Shown in pieces: positions 8,177-17,221 of a DNA stretch of 64,000 bases. The notes under the pieces are model-generated. The model worked only from the letters and a program-made list of their open reading frames with translations. It did not search any database and was not told the origin of the DNA. Made by a program: the position numbers and the translations under genes. The stretch is from Pseudolactococcus sp041800635 (GTDB taxonomy: Bacteria > Bacillota > Bacilli > Lactobacillales > Streptococcaceae), in contig CP181259.1 of assembly GCA_047833645.1 (NCBI GenBank), forward strand, positions 62,001 through 126,000. Direction: 5' to 3'. The stretch's first letter is position 1; each line of letters begins with the position of its first letter.

Positions 8177-8319
8177 ATAGGCGAGAAATGAGCAAGATGC
8201 TGATAGGATTGGGATTCAGGCTGTGAGCCAGTCAAAATTGACATGACGCTCAATTCTAAATGCTGTTTGATACGCTGGTCCGATTAAAAACAGACTTGAT
8301 TTAAGGAGACATCATAGAA

Positions 8320-8808
8320 ATGAAATTAAAAGTTGTCAAATTGGCGGATAGCCTTGTGGCACAAACGGCAGATTGTCAAATCATTAGTAAAATGGCAGCG
8401 GTACCGACGCTATCAACTAGAAAAAAATACATCATAACAGATGATACAGATCAGCCGCTTGGTGACATCAAACGGTTGAGAAATAATTTTGGTCTTTATG
8501 ATTTACCGCGCTATGCCTTAAGCCTGCACAAGCATGAAGCCGTCACAGTGATCAAAAATATGGCGCAGTTTCACTCAAAATATGTGATCACTGGTGCAGG
8601 ACTTGCGATTCAAGGCGAATTATTAAGCGACGCCTTTAGCGTGACGATTAATGAAAAAGAATACGCATCGGTTACTGTTGAGAAAGCCCAAGACGATTTT
8701 GCCTTCCATCTCAATATCAGTGATACAAGTCAGAACGACTTGCTCATTGGCTTCATCTATCTGTTAGCCTTGGCTTATGAGGATGAGCATTATCTCGTTA
8801 GAGTCTAA
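8320..8808 (+). CDS. LURP-one-related/YxjI-like protein
   Basis: ATG 8320 follows AAGGAG with a long spacer. The 162 residues match the size and pattern of the LURP-one-related (Tubby C2-like) family known in bacteria as YxjI: an N-terminal strand set with KKYIITDDTDQPLGDIKR, a central HSKYVITGAGLAIQGE and a C-terminal FIYLLALAYEDEHYL helix, which in the fold runs through the barrel. Its biochemical role is not established; membrane or lipid association has been suggested for the fold. It stands alone, facing ltaS across a shared terminator. Confidence 0.6.
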   Translation: MKLKVVKLADSLVAQTADCQIISKMAAVPTLSTRKKYIITDDTDQPLGDIKRLRNNFGLYDLPRYALSLHKHEAVTVIKNMAQFHSKYVITGAGLAIQGELLSDAFSVTINEKEYASVTVEKAQDDFAFHLNISDTSQNDLLIGFIYLLALAYEDEHYLVRV

Positions 8809-8845
8809 CAGACAAACACTAACTTAGCAGCGTCAAACAGCATAC

Positions 8846-8885
8846 AAAAAACAGATTAGCTCGAATATGGGCTAATCTGTTTTCA
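8846..8885. terminator. Bidirectional terminator between the LURP-one gene and ltaS
   Basis: ACAGATTAGC (8851-8860) pairs with GCTAATCTGT (8871-8880), with A-run before and T-run after, so it can end transcripts from both converging genes. Confidence 0.85.
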
Positions 8886-8894
8886 TCTTGACAC

Positions 8895-11060
8895 TTATTT
8901 TTTACTAGAACTACTCGCCGCCTCACTTGACTTTTCAGTTTCAAGCTCAGGGTGTAGTTCCTGATAAGTCTCCGTTTTCCAGAGGTTTTTAGTCGACTTA
9001 TCACCATTTCGAGAATAGATCGAGGTCGATTTATCCCCCAGATCTTTCTCGATAGCCTTAGCCTTCTTCAAGCCCTTGACATAGGAATAGTCATTAGGAT
9101 CGATCGCTTTCAGGCCATCACTCGGCCAGAAACGAATCAAATCTCCTGTCGTGATTGCATCTGAAATCTTCAGTAATTGCTCAGTTTTTTTATTATTGGC
9201 ATCAATTTCATTTTTGGTATTAGGGTCAGGATTGGTAATCTCCTCCCCCGTCGCCGTTTTATAAATCCGTCCAGCGTAGTTGGTCAATGTCGGAGATACC
9301 CAGTTATCCGTTGCTCGCATGGCGAGTAAGTTGCGATGATCAGGACTCAGTAAATCTTGCCCAAGTTCAGGATATTGACTATTATCGATGCCCAGGAGAT
9401 GCAGCAGCGTTGGGAGATTGTCCAGCTCACCACCATAGGTATGATCAACATGGCCCTTATCCATACCAGGCACGACAATCATGTAAGGCACACGTTGGAG
9501 CATGGCATTATCATAGTTGGACCAAGTTTCCTTTTCCTTACCTAATAATTCAGCCAGGTCAGGATTGCGAGAGTTTGAAATCCCGTAGTGGTCTCCATAA
9601 AGCACGATGACTGAATTTTTATAAACACCTGAGGCCTTAAGGTAGTCAAAGAATTCTTTAACGGCAGAGTCTAGGTAGTTAGCTGTTGCAAAATAACCGT
9701 TGATCGTTTCGTCTTTGGTGTTAGCCAATGGGAAACCAGATTCACCCCCTTCAAATTGCACATAAGGATAGTGATTGGATACCGTGATAAATTTCGTGTA
9801 GAAAGGTTGCTGTAAATGCTCGAGATAATTAATCGAATCCCCAAACATGTATTTGTCATGCAGACCATATTGGAAAGAATTCGATTTATCGACGTCAAAG
9901 TAAGTTTGATCGAAGAAGTAATTATAGCCTAAGCGTTTATAAGTTTCATTTCGATTCCAGAATGATCCGACATTGCCATGGAAGACAGCAGAAGTGTAGC
10001 CCCCCATCTGGCCTAAAATGTCAGGCGCGGCTTGGAAGGTGTTTTTGCCACCATTGCTGACGAAGAATGAGCCTTGATTTAAGCCGAAGTAGGAATTTTC
10101 CATGAGGGTTTCAGCGTCGGAAGTCTTGCCGGCCTTGACTTGGTGGAAGAAGTTATCGAAAGCAAAAGTTTCTTTTGACCCAAATAGTGAGTTAAGAAAT
10201 GGCGTGACTTCGTAGTCTTTCTCGACCTTGGTTTCAGGATCGGTGACTTTGAGTTTATAGTTGATTAAAAACTGCTGGAAACTTTCCAGATGGATGTAGA
10301 TGACGTTGCGTCCCTTGGCAATGCCGAAAGTTTCAGGATTGGGTTTGGCGTAGTTTTCGGTGATGAATTTCTTAACTTCATCGACATCGGTCGCCTTGGC
10401 TTCCTTGCGGACCTGGTTGGTTTTGTAGGTATTGACCCCATCATAAACGGTGAAGGGGACAAGGCCGAGGTAGCGGACGACGTAAGTGTTAGAGAAACCG
10501 CGGCTCAGGAGCTCAGGCCGATCAATTTCAGCCATGAAGAGGTTGACCGTAAAAGCTAAAATCGACAGCGAGGTAATGGCAAAACTCGCACGTTTGTTGA
10601 AGGGTCTTTGGTCGAAACGAATGACTTTACGCCACATCAGGATGCCAATCAGGACGAAGTCCCCGATAAAGACCAGATCCCCGAGATTAAAGAGGTTGAG
10701 AGCGGATTCGCCTAGACCAGCTGAGACTTTACCCGTTGCCATCATGGTGTTGATGGTGATGAAATCGGTGAACTCCCCAAAATAGGTCGAGTTGGCAAAG
10801 AGTAAAATAGTCAATGCGACATAGATGACCATAGACAGGATGTAGTAAAGCTTGGTATTCTTCGCATAAAGCGCCAACCCAATCAGTAACAGGGTGCTGG
10901 CAATGGGGTTGAGGATCGCTAAAAAGATTTGGAAGGAGTTATCGAAGTCCAAATCAAATTTAAAAAAGTAAGCAAATAAAGTCTTAAGCCAAAATAAAAT
11001 GACTAAAAACGCTGTAAATCCAAGCCGTGTCGAAACAATGTTTGAAAATTTCTTTAACAA
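8895..11060 (-). CDS. ltaS: Lipoteichoic acid synthase (LtaS-type sulfatase-fold phosphoglycerol transferase)
   Basis: The 721-residue protein transfers glycerol phosphate from phosphatidylglycerol to build the polyglycerolphosphate chain on the outer membrane face. Five N-terminal helices fall within about 1-180. The extracellular sulfatase domain starts near 250: the metal ligand in YIHLES (E259), the catalytic threonine T313 in AGKTSDAET, and the metal-binding LYGDHYG motif. The C-terminus is Ser/Glu rich and ends SSSSKK. The start is TTG at 11060 with AAAAGGAAA about 12 nt upstream. It is monocistronic, with a terminator shared with the convergent gene. Confidence 0.9.
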   Translation of the reverse strand: MLKKFSNIVSTRLGFTAFLVILFWLKTLFAYFFKFDLDFDNSFQIFLAILNPIASTLLLIGLALYAKNTKLYYILSMVIYVALTILLFANSTYFGEFTDFITINTMMATGKVSAGLGESALNLFNLGDLVFIGDFVLIGILMWRKVIRFDQRPFNKRASFAITSLSILAFTVNLFMAEIDRPELLSRGFSNTYVVRYLGLVPFTVYDGVNTYKTNQVRKEAKATDVDEVKKFITENYAKPNPETFGIAKGRNVIYIHLESFQQFLINYKLKVTDPETKVEKDYEVTPFLNSLFGSKETFAFDNFFHQVKAGKTSDAETLMENSYFGLNQGSFFVSNGGKNTFQAAPDILGQMGGYTSAVFHGNVGSFWNRNETYKRLGYNYFFDQTYFDVDKSNSFQYGLHDKYMFGDSINYLEHLQQPFYTKFITVSNHYPYVQFEGGESGFPLANTKDETINGYFATANYLDSAVKEFFDYLKASGVYKNSVIVLYGDHYGISNSRNPDLAELLGKEKETWSNYDNAMLQRVPYMIVVPGMDKGHVDHTYGGELDNLPTLLHLLGIDNSQYPELGQDLLSPDHRNLLAMRATDNWVSPTLTNYAGRIYKTATGEEITNPDPNTKNEIDANNKKTEQLLKISDAITTGDLIRFWPSDGLKAIDPNDYSYVKGLKKAKAIEKDLGDKSTSIYSRNGDKSTKNLWKTETYQELHPELETEKSSEAASSSSKK

Positions 11061-11285
11061 GTTAGTAGTTTCCTTTTAGTAGTCAGTCACAGAAGCCAAA
11101 ACTTGCGTGACCGACAAAATTTTCCCTAAAATATCTCCTTTCATTTTACGCTTTTTTAGTCTTTTTCGCAAATATAGATGCACGTGTTTTGAAAATTCAT
11201 GAAAAAATCAGGACATTTTATGAAAGGGAGTAGCTATATTTAGGTATGTGATTTCAATCTGAAAGTATTTGATTTTAAAAATAAA

Positions 11286-11312
11286 AAAACGCCCTATCAA
11301 TCAAGGACGCAA
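11286..11312 (-). terminator. Terminator of the zeta toxin operon
   Basis: On the minus strand CGTCCT pairs with AGGGCG (one G-U) around an 8-nt loop, followed by seven T. It lies 30-50 bp beyond the toxin stop. Confidence 0.6.
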
Positions 11313-11337
11313 GCTATTACTTAGTCAATTAGTGAAA

Positions 11338-11925
11338 TTATTTGATATAGTTTTTTAGATACGGGAAAGAATCAGTATTATCAATAATAGTTAATTCACT
11401 AGCTGAATAGACTATTTTATACCCCTCAGGTGTTGTATTGTCGTAAATATCAACCGCATCACAATAAGGTAAAACTAATTGTAGGTTTTTAAGTGATTTC
11501 TCGTATCTTTTTCGGACTAAGTCATCTGGAATGCCATGACCATTTCGCTTAACCCGTTCCGCAATTCGTTTAATTGCTATATCAGAACTTTCAAGAGAGA
11601 TATAGATAAGCTGAATTGAAAAGCCATTCTTTTTTGCTCGTTTTATTTTCTTAATTTGAGAAACAGGGCTACCGGCGAGTGTTGTTTCTTGATTAAAAGA
11701 TATTTCTTTTGAAATACAGGTTTCAATCATCTTAACCGCAAGTCTGGCACTTTTTGCTTGATCAGTAAAGTTTCGCCAATCGCCGCCAAATTCCCTTAAA
11801 ATTTCATCTGGGTTGATTCGAAAAGAATTCGTCAAGATATTCTTTCCTTGGTCTAGACTGTAAAAAGTAGACTTACCAGCACCATTTATTCCAGCAATTA
11901 ACGTATAAGTTGGTTCTAATAACAT
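11338..11925 (-). CDS. Zeta-toxin family kinase
   Basis: 195 residues with an N-terminal P-loop AGINGAGKSTFYS (about 13-24), an NPDEI motif (the Asp of zeta toxins that acts on the UDP-N-acetylglucosamine hydroxyl) and FNQETTLAG, as in the zeta/PezT fold. Known relatives phosphorylate UDP-GlcNAc and block wall synthesis. The ATG at 11925 abuts the stop of the antitoxin gene without any gap, so translation is coupled. The size is shorter than plasmid zeta (about 287 aa) and closer to chromosomal AAA/zeta proteins. Activity is inferred. Confidence 0.8.
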   Translation of the reverse strand: MLLEPTYTLIAGINGAGKSTFYSLDQGKNILTNSFRINPDEILREFGGDWRNFTDQAKSARLAVKMIETCISKEISFNQETTLAGSPVSQIKKIKRAKKNGFSIQLIYISLESSDIAIKRIAERVKRNGHGIPDDLVRKRYEKSLKNLQLVLPYCDAVDIYDNTTPEGYKIVYSASELTIIDNTDSFPYLKNYIK

Positions 11926-12156
11926 TTAGCGTACAAATGGAGAATTGATAATTTTTTGCTGTTCCTCTTGTAATAATTGTTCTTCGATTGCTAGCAAAAA
12001 TTTAGCTTCTCTCTCATTTTTGGTAATTTTAAAACTTCCAGACAGACCAGCATAACCGATTTCCTCAAGTTCAAGATAGATTTTGTGCAATTTTTCCATT
12101 CTTTCTGCTGTCAAATTGGCATTTCTTGAAATTGCTACAATTTCATTGTCAGTCAT
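11926..12156 (-). CDS. Probable antitoxin of the zeta-like toxin
   Basis: 76 residues from ATG 12156 (GAGGTGG upstream; TTG 12159 is also possible). The sequence is acidic and helix-rich (LTAERMEKLHKIYLELEEIGY and a C-terminal AIEEQLLQEEQQK). It resembles no antitoxin that I can name. The call rests on position: a small gene directly upstream of, and abutting, a zeta-type kinase is the usual antitoxin-toxin order. Confidence 0.6.
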   Translation of the reverse strand: MTDNEIVAISRNANLTAERMEKLHKIYLELEEIGYAGLSGSFKITKNEREAKFLLAIEEQLLQEEQQKIINSPFVR

Positions 12157-12159
12157 CAA

Positions 12160-12538
12160 TCCACCTCATTTCTTTCTAGCTACTTGCTTTTCGTCAATAA
12201 AATGGATAAAATACACAAAAAAGCAAAGTAAATTTCACCAAATTATTAAAGATCAAAACAATAGCTTATTTATAATTTAAGCATAAACTGTGTAAAAAGT
12301 CAATTGTATCAACTGGTTTCACTGATATTGCATGATTTTTTGAAATATCATATAAAACTAATAAATACATTGGAAATCTTCTGTTTACATATTTTTTTTT
12401 TTGTTCAATTCCTTGTGCGTGTAATAAATTTGAGATTATTTCTAAATTTTTCATCTTTAAAAGACGGCACTTACAAAAGTCCTGATTTTACAAGGAAACC
12501 ATAGCAATAAACCTGATTTTTGTGTATAATTTAGAGTA
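12160..12538. other. AT-rich gap upstream of the methyltransferase gene
   Basis: 379 bp between the antitoxin and the next gene. It is very AT-rich with a poly-T run near 12392-12402. A 62-codon frame on the minus strand (12266-12454) has no ribosome site and no recognisable product. The promoter of the next gene lies at its right edge; otherwise I see nothing. Confidence 0.5.
12525..12538 (+). promoter_or_regulatory. -10 element placed for a leaderless mRNA (RlmI-like gene)
   Basis: TATAAT at 12525-12530, preceded by TGTG, with only 8 nt to the ATG at 12539. The predicted start of transcription is at or within two bases of the ATG, and no ribosome site exists. Confidence 0.55.
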
Positions 12539-13675
12539 ATGACTAAATTAACGATAAATAAATATGCTGCTAAAAAAATTGCCCAAGGGATTGCTGTCTT
12601 GGATGCGCGTGATTTTCCTGGGAATACTTACTCAGAAGGCTTTGCTGACCTCTATTTTGACCACCAATGGCTCAGCCAGGCTTATTTTTCACGTCAAAAT
12701 AAAGGGATTGGTTGGACAGTCGCTTCAACTGACTTTCACCAACTTTTGACAGATGCTAAAAATAAACGCCAGTCCTATGCGCAGGATACGGCAACGACAG
12801 CCTACCGTGTCTTTAATCAAGATGGGGATGGCTTTGGTGGCATGACCATTGATATCTATGACGATTATGCCCTTTTCAGCTGGTATAATGCCTTTATTTA
12901 TACCTTAAAAGATGAGATTTTGGCAGCCTTTCAAGCCGTTTTCCCAGAAATTTTGGGTGCCTATGAAAAGGTGCGTTTTGACAGTAAATTGCCGATTTCA
13001 AGCCATATCTATGGCAAGTTGGCAGCAGAAAAGTTCATCATTTTGGAAAATGGGGTCAAGTATCAGGTCTTCCTAAATGACGGCCTGATGACTGGTATTT
13101 TCCTAGACCAGCATGAAGTACGAGGCGCTCTACTCGGAGATCTGGCAGCCGGTAAAGATATCTTAAACCTCTTTTCTTATACCGCAGCCTTTTCAGTCGC
13201 TGCAGCCATGGGTGGTGCTAAGTCAACCACCTCAGTCGATTTAGCCAAACGCTCACGAGAATTATCCGAAGCCCATTTTAAAGCCAACGGCCTAGGACTT
13301 GAAACCCACAAATTTCATATTATGGACGTCTTCGAGTATGCCAAGTATGCTGCCAGAAAAAAACTGAGCTTTGATCTGATTGTCATCGACCCACCAAGTT
13401 TTGCTCGCAACAAAAAAATGACCTTCTCCGTCGCCAAGGACTACCACCAGCTCATTGCTGATGCGCTCCCGATTTTAAACCGCCACGGTAAAATCATTGC
13501 CTCGACCAATCACGCCAGACTCAGTCGTGCAGACTTTTTGGATGAATTGAGAAAAGGCTTCGGCACTCAGAAATTTGACATCATCGAAGCATTTTATCTG
13601 CCAGCAGACTTTGCGACGAATCCCACAGACCCGCAGTCTGACTATCTAAAAGTCTTTGTATTGGAGGTGAAATAG
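12539..13675 (+). CDS. Class I SAM-dependent rRNA methyltransferase (RlmI-like, 23S rRNA cytosine-5)
   Basis: 378 residues. An N-terminal PUA-like domain (about 1-75) precedes an EEHEE-type linker and a Rossmann methyltransferase domain (about 175-375) with VLNLFSYTAAFSV-type motif I (ILNLFSYTAAF), the acidic SVDLAKRS strand and DLIVIDPPSFAR, the DPPSF motif IV of the RlmI/RlmK group. Family members make m5C in 23S rRNA using SAM. The DHSCR-type end FATNPTDPQSDYLKVFVLE is typical too. It is followed by aroD after 3 nt, with the aroD ribosome site GGAGGTG inside its last codons. Confidence 0.85.
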   Translation: MTKLTINKYAAKKIAQGIAVLDARDFPGNTYSEGFADLYFDHQWLSQAYFSRQNKGIGWTVASTDFHQLLTDAKNKRQSYAQDTATTAYRVFNQDGDGFGGMTIDIYDDYALFSWYNAFIYTLKDEILAAFQAVFPEILGAYEKVRFDSKLPISSHIYGKLAAEKFIILENGVKYQVFLNDGLMTGIFLDQHEVRGALLGDLAAGKDILNLFSYTAAFSVAAAMGGAKSTTSVDLAKRSRELSEAHFKANGLGLETHKFHIMDVFEYAKYAARKKLSFDLIVIDPPSFARNKKMTFSVAKDYHQLIADALPILNRHGKIIASTNHARLSRADFLDELRKGFGTQKFDIIEAFYLPADFATNPTDPQSDYLKVFVLEVK

Positions 13676-13678
13676 CAC

Positions 13679-14326
13679 ATGAAAATCGTCGTCCCCGTGA
13701 TGCCCAAAAGCCTAGCCGAACTCGCTGAGCTTGATACCGCCTCATATGCCGCTGCTGATTTAATCGAATGGCGTGCAGACTTCATGCCTATAGCTGATTT
13801 AAGCCAAGCAGCACAAGACATCAAGGCTCAGTTTCCAAATCAAGAAATTATCTTCACTTATCGGACAGAAGATAAAGCAGCGGCTATTATCTCAGCAGCA
13901 GATTATGCTGGCTTAGTCCAGCAATTTTCACCTGACTTTACCTATATCGATGTTGAAATCTTGAAGTTTCCAACGCTTTCATTACCTGACAATGCCGTCG
14001 TGTCCTACCATGATTTTACGCAAATCCCGCAAAATCTGCCAGACATTTTATCAAAAATGGCAGCATCCGGAGCAAAAGGCGTCAAATTTGCTGGCATGCC
14101 CCAAAAGCAATCGGATGTCCTAAGGCTGATGACTGAAACCTTACGTTTTTCTGAAACACATCCTGACTTGACCTTAGTGACCATGGCCATGGGAGAACTT
14201 GGGAAAATCACGCGTGTCGCCGGCGATCATTTTGGGAGCAGTTGGACCTTTGCTTCGGTGGCTGCGGCCAGCGCACCGGGTCAGCTGAGCCTTGCGGAGA
14301 TGGTTAAGCTTCGTGAGGTGATTTAG
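13679..14326 (+). CDS. aroD: 3-dehydroquinate dehydratase, type I
   Basis: Third step of the shikimate pathway: 3-dehydroquinate to 3-dehydroshikimate by a Schiff base mechanism. The 215 residues show the type I barrel: EWRADFM, FTYRTEDKAA, the VSYHDF histidine, the Schiff-base lysine in GAKGVKFAGMP (about 139) and the C-terminal GSSWTFASVAAASAPGQ loop. ATG 13679 follows GGAGGTGAAATAGCAC, coupled to the methyltransferase gene. The other shikimate genes (aroE, aroB, aroC, aroA) are 21-32 kb away, so aroD is separated from them. Confidence 0.93.
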   Translation: MKIVVPVMPKSLAELAELDTASYAAADLIEWRADFMPIADLSQAAQDIKAQFPNQEIIFTYRTEDKAAAIISAADYAGLVQQFSPDFTYIDVEILKFPTLSLPDNAVVSYHDFTQIPQNLPDILSKMAASGAKGVKFAGMPQKQSDVLRLMTETLRFSETHPDLTLVTMAMGELGKITRVAGDHFGSSWTFASVAAASAPGQLSLAEMVKLREVI

Positions 14327-14453
14327 ATAGTGAAGAACGAATGGTAAGGGTGTTTTTACCAATTTCGCATCAAACAGTATTTTTCTTATCAATTGTCATC
14401 ATATTGCTGACAGCCAATCAGGGCTGGTTGTCAAGTCATCAAATAATGAAGCA

Positions 14454-14508
14454 AAAATAGGTTAAGCGTGACCCCGATTAAGATCGGGCATCACGCCTAG
14501 CCTATTTT
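14454..14508. terminator. Bidirectional terminator between aroD and coaA
   Basis: A long stem: AAAATAGG, GCGTGA and CCCGAT pair with ATCGGG, TCACGC and CCTATTTT across 14454-14508, A-rich on one side and T-rich on the other. It serves the converging aroD and coaA transcripts. Confidence 0.85.
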
Positions 14509-15427
14509 AGTATTTCTTCAAATAAATTTTATCGACTTTGTGGCGTTTGTCCTTGTGCAAGATGACTTCGGCGCGGCTTCGTGTGGGTTCGATAAATTCG
14601 CGTAAGTTGACCAGATTGACTTTTTTCCAGGTATCGCGCGCCACTTTCAGCACTTCATCAGAGGAGAGCGTTGTAAACTGGTAATAGTAGTTGTTACTGT
14701 CTTTTTTGGCCAGTTCTAATAGCGTTTTAAAGCGTTCCAAATACCAGCGTTCAATGTTGGCTTCAGTCGCATCAACATAGATTGAAAAATCGAAGAAATC
14801 GTTGATATAGAGGCGTTTGTTAAGAGTGCTTTGGAAGACATTAATCCCCTCAACGATCAAAATATCCGGTGATTTAACCAAAGTTTTTTCGGGTAAAATG
14901 TCGTAGATTTCGTGCGAGTAAACTGGAATTTCGACGTCTTTGCCAGACTTAATCTCAGATAAAAAGCGAATCAGACTTTCCATATCATAAGACTCAGGAA
15001 ACCCTTTTTGGTGGAGGATATTCTGCTCGATTAGGGTTTGGTTGGGATACAAAAAGCCATCCGTCGTCACAAGTGCCACAGTTGATGTCTTAAACGACCG
15101 CGACAAAAGCAGCTGTAACAAGCGGGCTGTTGTCGATTTTCCGACGGCAACAGAGCCTGAAATGCCGATAATAAAGGGCTGATTTTCCGCAATTTTCTGG
15201 AGAAATAGTCCTTTAGAAAAGCTGAGATCGCTCATCGTTTTTTTGTAAATGCGAATGAGCTGAACCAGTGGCAAATAGACATCGTTGACATCTTGAACGC
15301 TGATTTCATCATTGATGGACTTGATGTTATCAAGTTCAGCTTCGGTCAATGTCGGCAGTGTTTTTTTATAGAGATTCTGCCAAATATGGCGGGTGATTTT
15401 TTCATAATTAATCAGTTCAGTTTCCAT
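14507..15427 (-). CDS. coaA: Type I pantothenate kinase
   Basis: First committed step of coenzyme A synthesis: ATP-dependent phosphorylation of pantothenate. It carries the P-loop GISGSVAVGKSTTAR, VTTDGFLYPN, LIVEGINVFQ and SIYVDATEANIERWYLERF, all typical of the prokaryotic type I enzyme, with the usual length (306 residues). I place the start at ATG 15427, because the in-frame ATG at 15436 overlaps the -10 hexamer of the only visible promoter. Transcription should then start at or beside the start codon. Confidence 0.92.
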   Translation of the reverse strand: METELINYEKITRHIWQNLYKKTLPTLTEAELDNIKSINDEISVQDVNDVYLPLVQLIRIYKKTMSDLSFSKGLFLQKIAENQPFIIGISGSVAVGKSTTARLLQLLLSRSFKTSTVALVTTDGFLYPNQTLIEQNILHQKGFPESYDMESLIRFLSEIKSGKDVEIPVYSHEIYDILPEKTLVKSPDILIVEGINVFQSTLNKRLYINDFFDFSIYVDATEANIERWYLERFKTLLELAKKDSNNYYYQFTTLSSDEVLKVARDTWKKVNLVNLREFIEPTRSRAEVILHKDKRHKVDKIYLKKY

Positions 15428-15434
15428 AGAAATC

Positions 15435-15445
15435 ATTTTACCACA
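15435..15445 (-). promoter_or_regulatory. Extended -10 promoter of coaA, leaderless spacing
   Basis: On the minus strand TGTG-G-TAAAAT, a full extended -10 element, ends 7 nt before ATG 15427. No ribosome site lies between. Confidence 0.6.
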
Positions 15446-15520
15446 ATCCGATTTGTTTTACCAGAATACGCTTACAAATCTATTAGATTGGGGGATTTGA
15501 ATGGGGAAGTTGTTATATGC

Positions 15521-15550
15521 TTGATGACGTGGCGCTATAAGTGCTATAAT
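15521..15550 (+). promoter_or_regulatory. Promoter of the 158-aa membrane protein gene
   Basis: TTGATG (15521-15526), 18-bp spacer, TATAAT (15545-15550); leader of about 135 nt. Confidence 0.5.
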
Positions 15551-15690
15551 GATAATATAAAGAGAAGTTTATTGCCTTACCAAAAATTGAAGTTGTCTAT
15601 TTAAGAGTTGGCATGATCATTTAGTTACGGCGTTAACGATTAGATCAAGAAATATGCCGACATTTTGAGAAATGGAAAGCGAGTCGTGCT

Positions 15691-16167
15691 ATGGAATTAT
15701 TATTCATGATTTATGTCATTATGCTGATATGGGCGATTGTGAAAATAACACCTTGGTTTTTGCTTGGATTAGCTTTATATGGTTTATGGCTTATGATTTC
15801 TAAGTTGGGAGATAAGGATCCGGATTCAATTGAGCAGCAAATATTGGAAATGAAAAAATTAAGAGAGGCGACTGTATTTGAACATTGGTTATGCTTAGAA
15901 AATGAACTAGAGGATGTCAATAAAAAGATGAGGCGTTTAATCAATAATGAACGGTTGGATTTTGATATTGTGGATCAGAACAATCAATATGATATCGTAC
16001 TAAAAGACAGTACTTTTCTTGGTACTGTGAATAAAAAAGAGGCACCGCTACTTAGTCAATGGCTGATTGATCCAAGGTTAGATATTCATAAATCAGTAAT
16101 GGCTGACAGAGATTGGCCATCTAAGTTTCAAGTTTACCTACTTGTGAGAGATACAACGAAATATTAA
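15691..16167 (+). CDS. Hypothetical protein with N-terminal membrane hairpin
   Basis: 158 residues from ATG 15691; the upstream GGAAAGCGAG is a weak ribosome site. Two hydrophobic helices (about 3-18 and 20-38) are followed by a charged cytosolic part with a possible coiled coil (about 45-88, EQQILEMKKLREATVFEHW) and a mixed alpha/beta end. I do not recognise the family. AT-rich codon use resembles its small neighbour, with which it is probably co-transcribed up to the terminator at 16501. Confidence 0.5.
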   Translation: MELLFMIYVIMLIWAIVKITPWFLLGLALYGLWLMISKLGDKDPDSIEQQILEMKKLREATVFEHWLCLENELEDVNKKMRRLINNERLDFDIVDQNNQYDIVLKDSTFLGTVNKKEAPLLSQWLIDPRLDIHKSVMADRDWPSKFQVYLLVRDTTKY

Positions 16168-16194
16168 AGAATCATTGAAAAATAGGAGATAAGG

Positions 16195-16455
16195 ATGTCT
16201 AAAAAGCAATCTGCTTGGTGTTTTTTTGGGGTAGTAGTATTCTTAATTTTAGTATTTGTTTTTATCACGATTAGACTTTGTGTAAAATATGGCGATCAAA
16301 TCCCGTGGCGAATCTTTGCTATTTTGTTAATTATTCCTGGTCTCCCGATTATTATTTGGGCACTCGTCGCAATATGTTTGTATTGTTTATTAAAGGTGGC
16401 TGTTATAGATTTAATCAAGATTTATGATACTTACAATATGTTTAATTCGAAATAG
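16195..16455 (+). CDS. Small hypothetical membrane protein, two helices
   Basis: 86 residues from ATG 16195 after TAGGAGATAAGG. Two long hydrophobic helices (about 10-30 and 42-70) separated by a short basic loop (RLCVKYGDQIPWR), with a short cytosolic tail. No family recognised. It lies 27 bp after the 158-aa gene and shares its terminator. Confidence 0.55.
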   Translation: MSKKQSAWCFFGVVVFLILVFVFITIRLCVKYGDQIPWRIFAILLIIPGLPIIIWALVAICLYCLLKVAVIDLIKIYDTYNMFNSK

Positions 16456-16500
16456 GATTATAAAACCCTACGTCTCTAGCTTTATTACATATAATTTTTT

Positions 16501-16538
16501 ACCATCTTACTTTTCCTAAAAGTAAGATGGTATTTTTT
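16501..16538 (+). terminator. Strong terminator after the two small membrane protein genes
   Basis: A perfect 14-bp stem (16501-16514 with 16518-16531), a tight three-base loop and ATTTTTT following. Confidence 0.9.
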
Positions 16539-16642
16539 ATCCCCATCATGAATGGCTAGTATCAGACACAACAGCATAAACCCCATAAAATTTCTGTCCT
16601 GTGTTAAAATAGGGATAGAAATAAAATGAAAAGAGGACAAAA

Positions 16643-17221
16643 ATGAAAGTAGCAGTATTTGGCGATTCCATTTCAGCGAAAATTGAGATGAAAAACTGGA
16701 CGGAAGACTTTTTGGATCGGATGGGCTTTCCAGGAGAGGTTGACTTGTTTGCGGTGCCTGGAGATGATACCCATGATGCCTTGAAGCGCTTGGACCAAAT
16801 CGTGGCAGCACAAGCTGACTACAACTACATTTTCTTTGGTGCTAACGATTCGGCTGATCACCATGTGGTAACACCGGCGGATTTTGCCGCTAACCTGACC
16901 ACATTTGTCACAGCCTTGGGTGCTGATAAAACATCGATTTTAACAACGGCCTACTTGAATGAAGCAGCCATTGCCGAAACCCATGACATGCCTGGGCGTA
17001 GTAATGCAAATGTCGCGCAATATGTGGCCGCAGCCAAAGCAGTTGCTGAGCAAACGGGCGCTAAAATCGTCGACCTCAACCATGCCATGACCGTTTATCC
17101 GGGTTCCGACGAATTTGTCGTTGCGGATGGCGTTCACTTCTCACAAGATGGCTACGAACTTGTCACATCGCTGATCGCAGTCGATGTCAAATCACGGGAG
17201 CTTGCCAAAACTCATGCCTGA
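16643..17221 (+). CDS. SGNH/GDSL-type hydrolase
   Basis: ATG 16643 after AAAAGAGGAC. The 192 residues carry the SGNH blocks: FGDSIS (block I nucleophile Ser, about 8), the GANDSA of block III and the C-terminal DGVHFSQDGY with the Asp-His pair of block V. No signal peptide, so it is cytosolic. Substrates of the family are esters of small alcohols, lipids or acetylated sugars; none can be chosen here. Its stop overlaps the start of the methyltransferase gene. Confidence 0.85.
   Translation: MKVAVFGDSISAKIEMKNWTEDFLDRMGFPGEVDLFAVPGDDTHDALKRLDQIVAAQADYNYIFFGANDSADHHVVTPADFAANLTTFVTALGADKTSILTTAYLNEAAIAETHDMPGRSNANVAQYVAAAKAVAEQTGAKIVDLNHAMTVYPGSDEFVVADGVHFSQDGYELVTSLIAVDVKSRELAKTHA

Noticed and set aside
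12266..12454. 62-codon frame on the minus strand
   Set aside because: No ribosome site, no recognisable motif, and a strongly AT-rich background.
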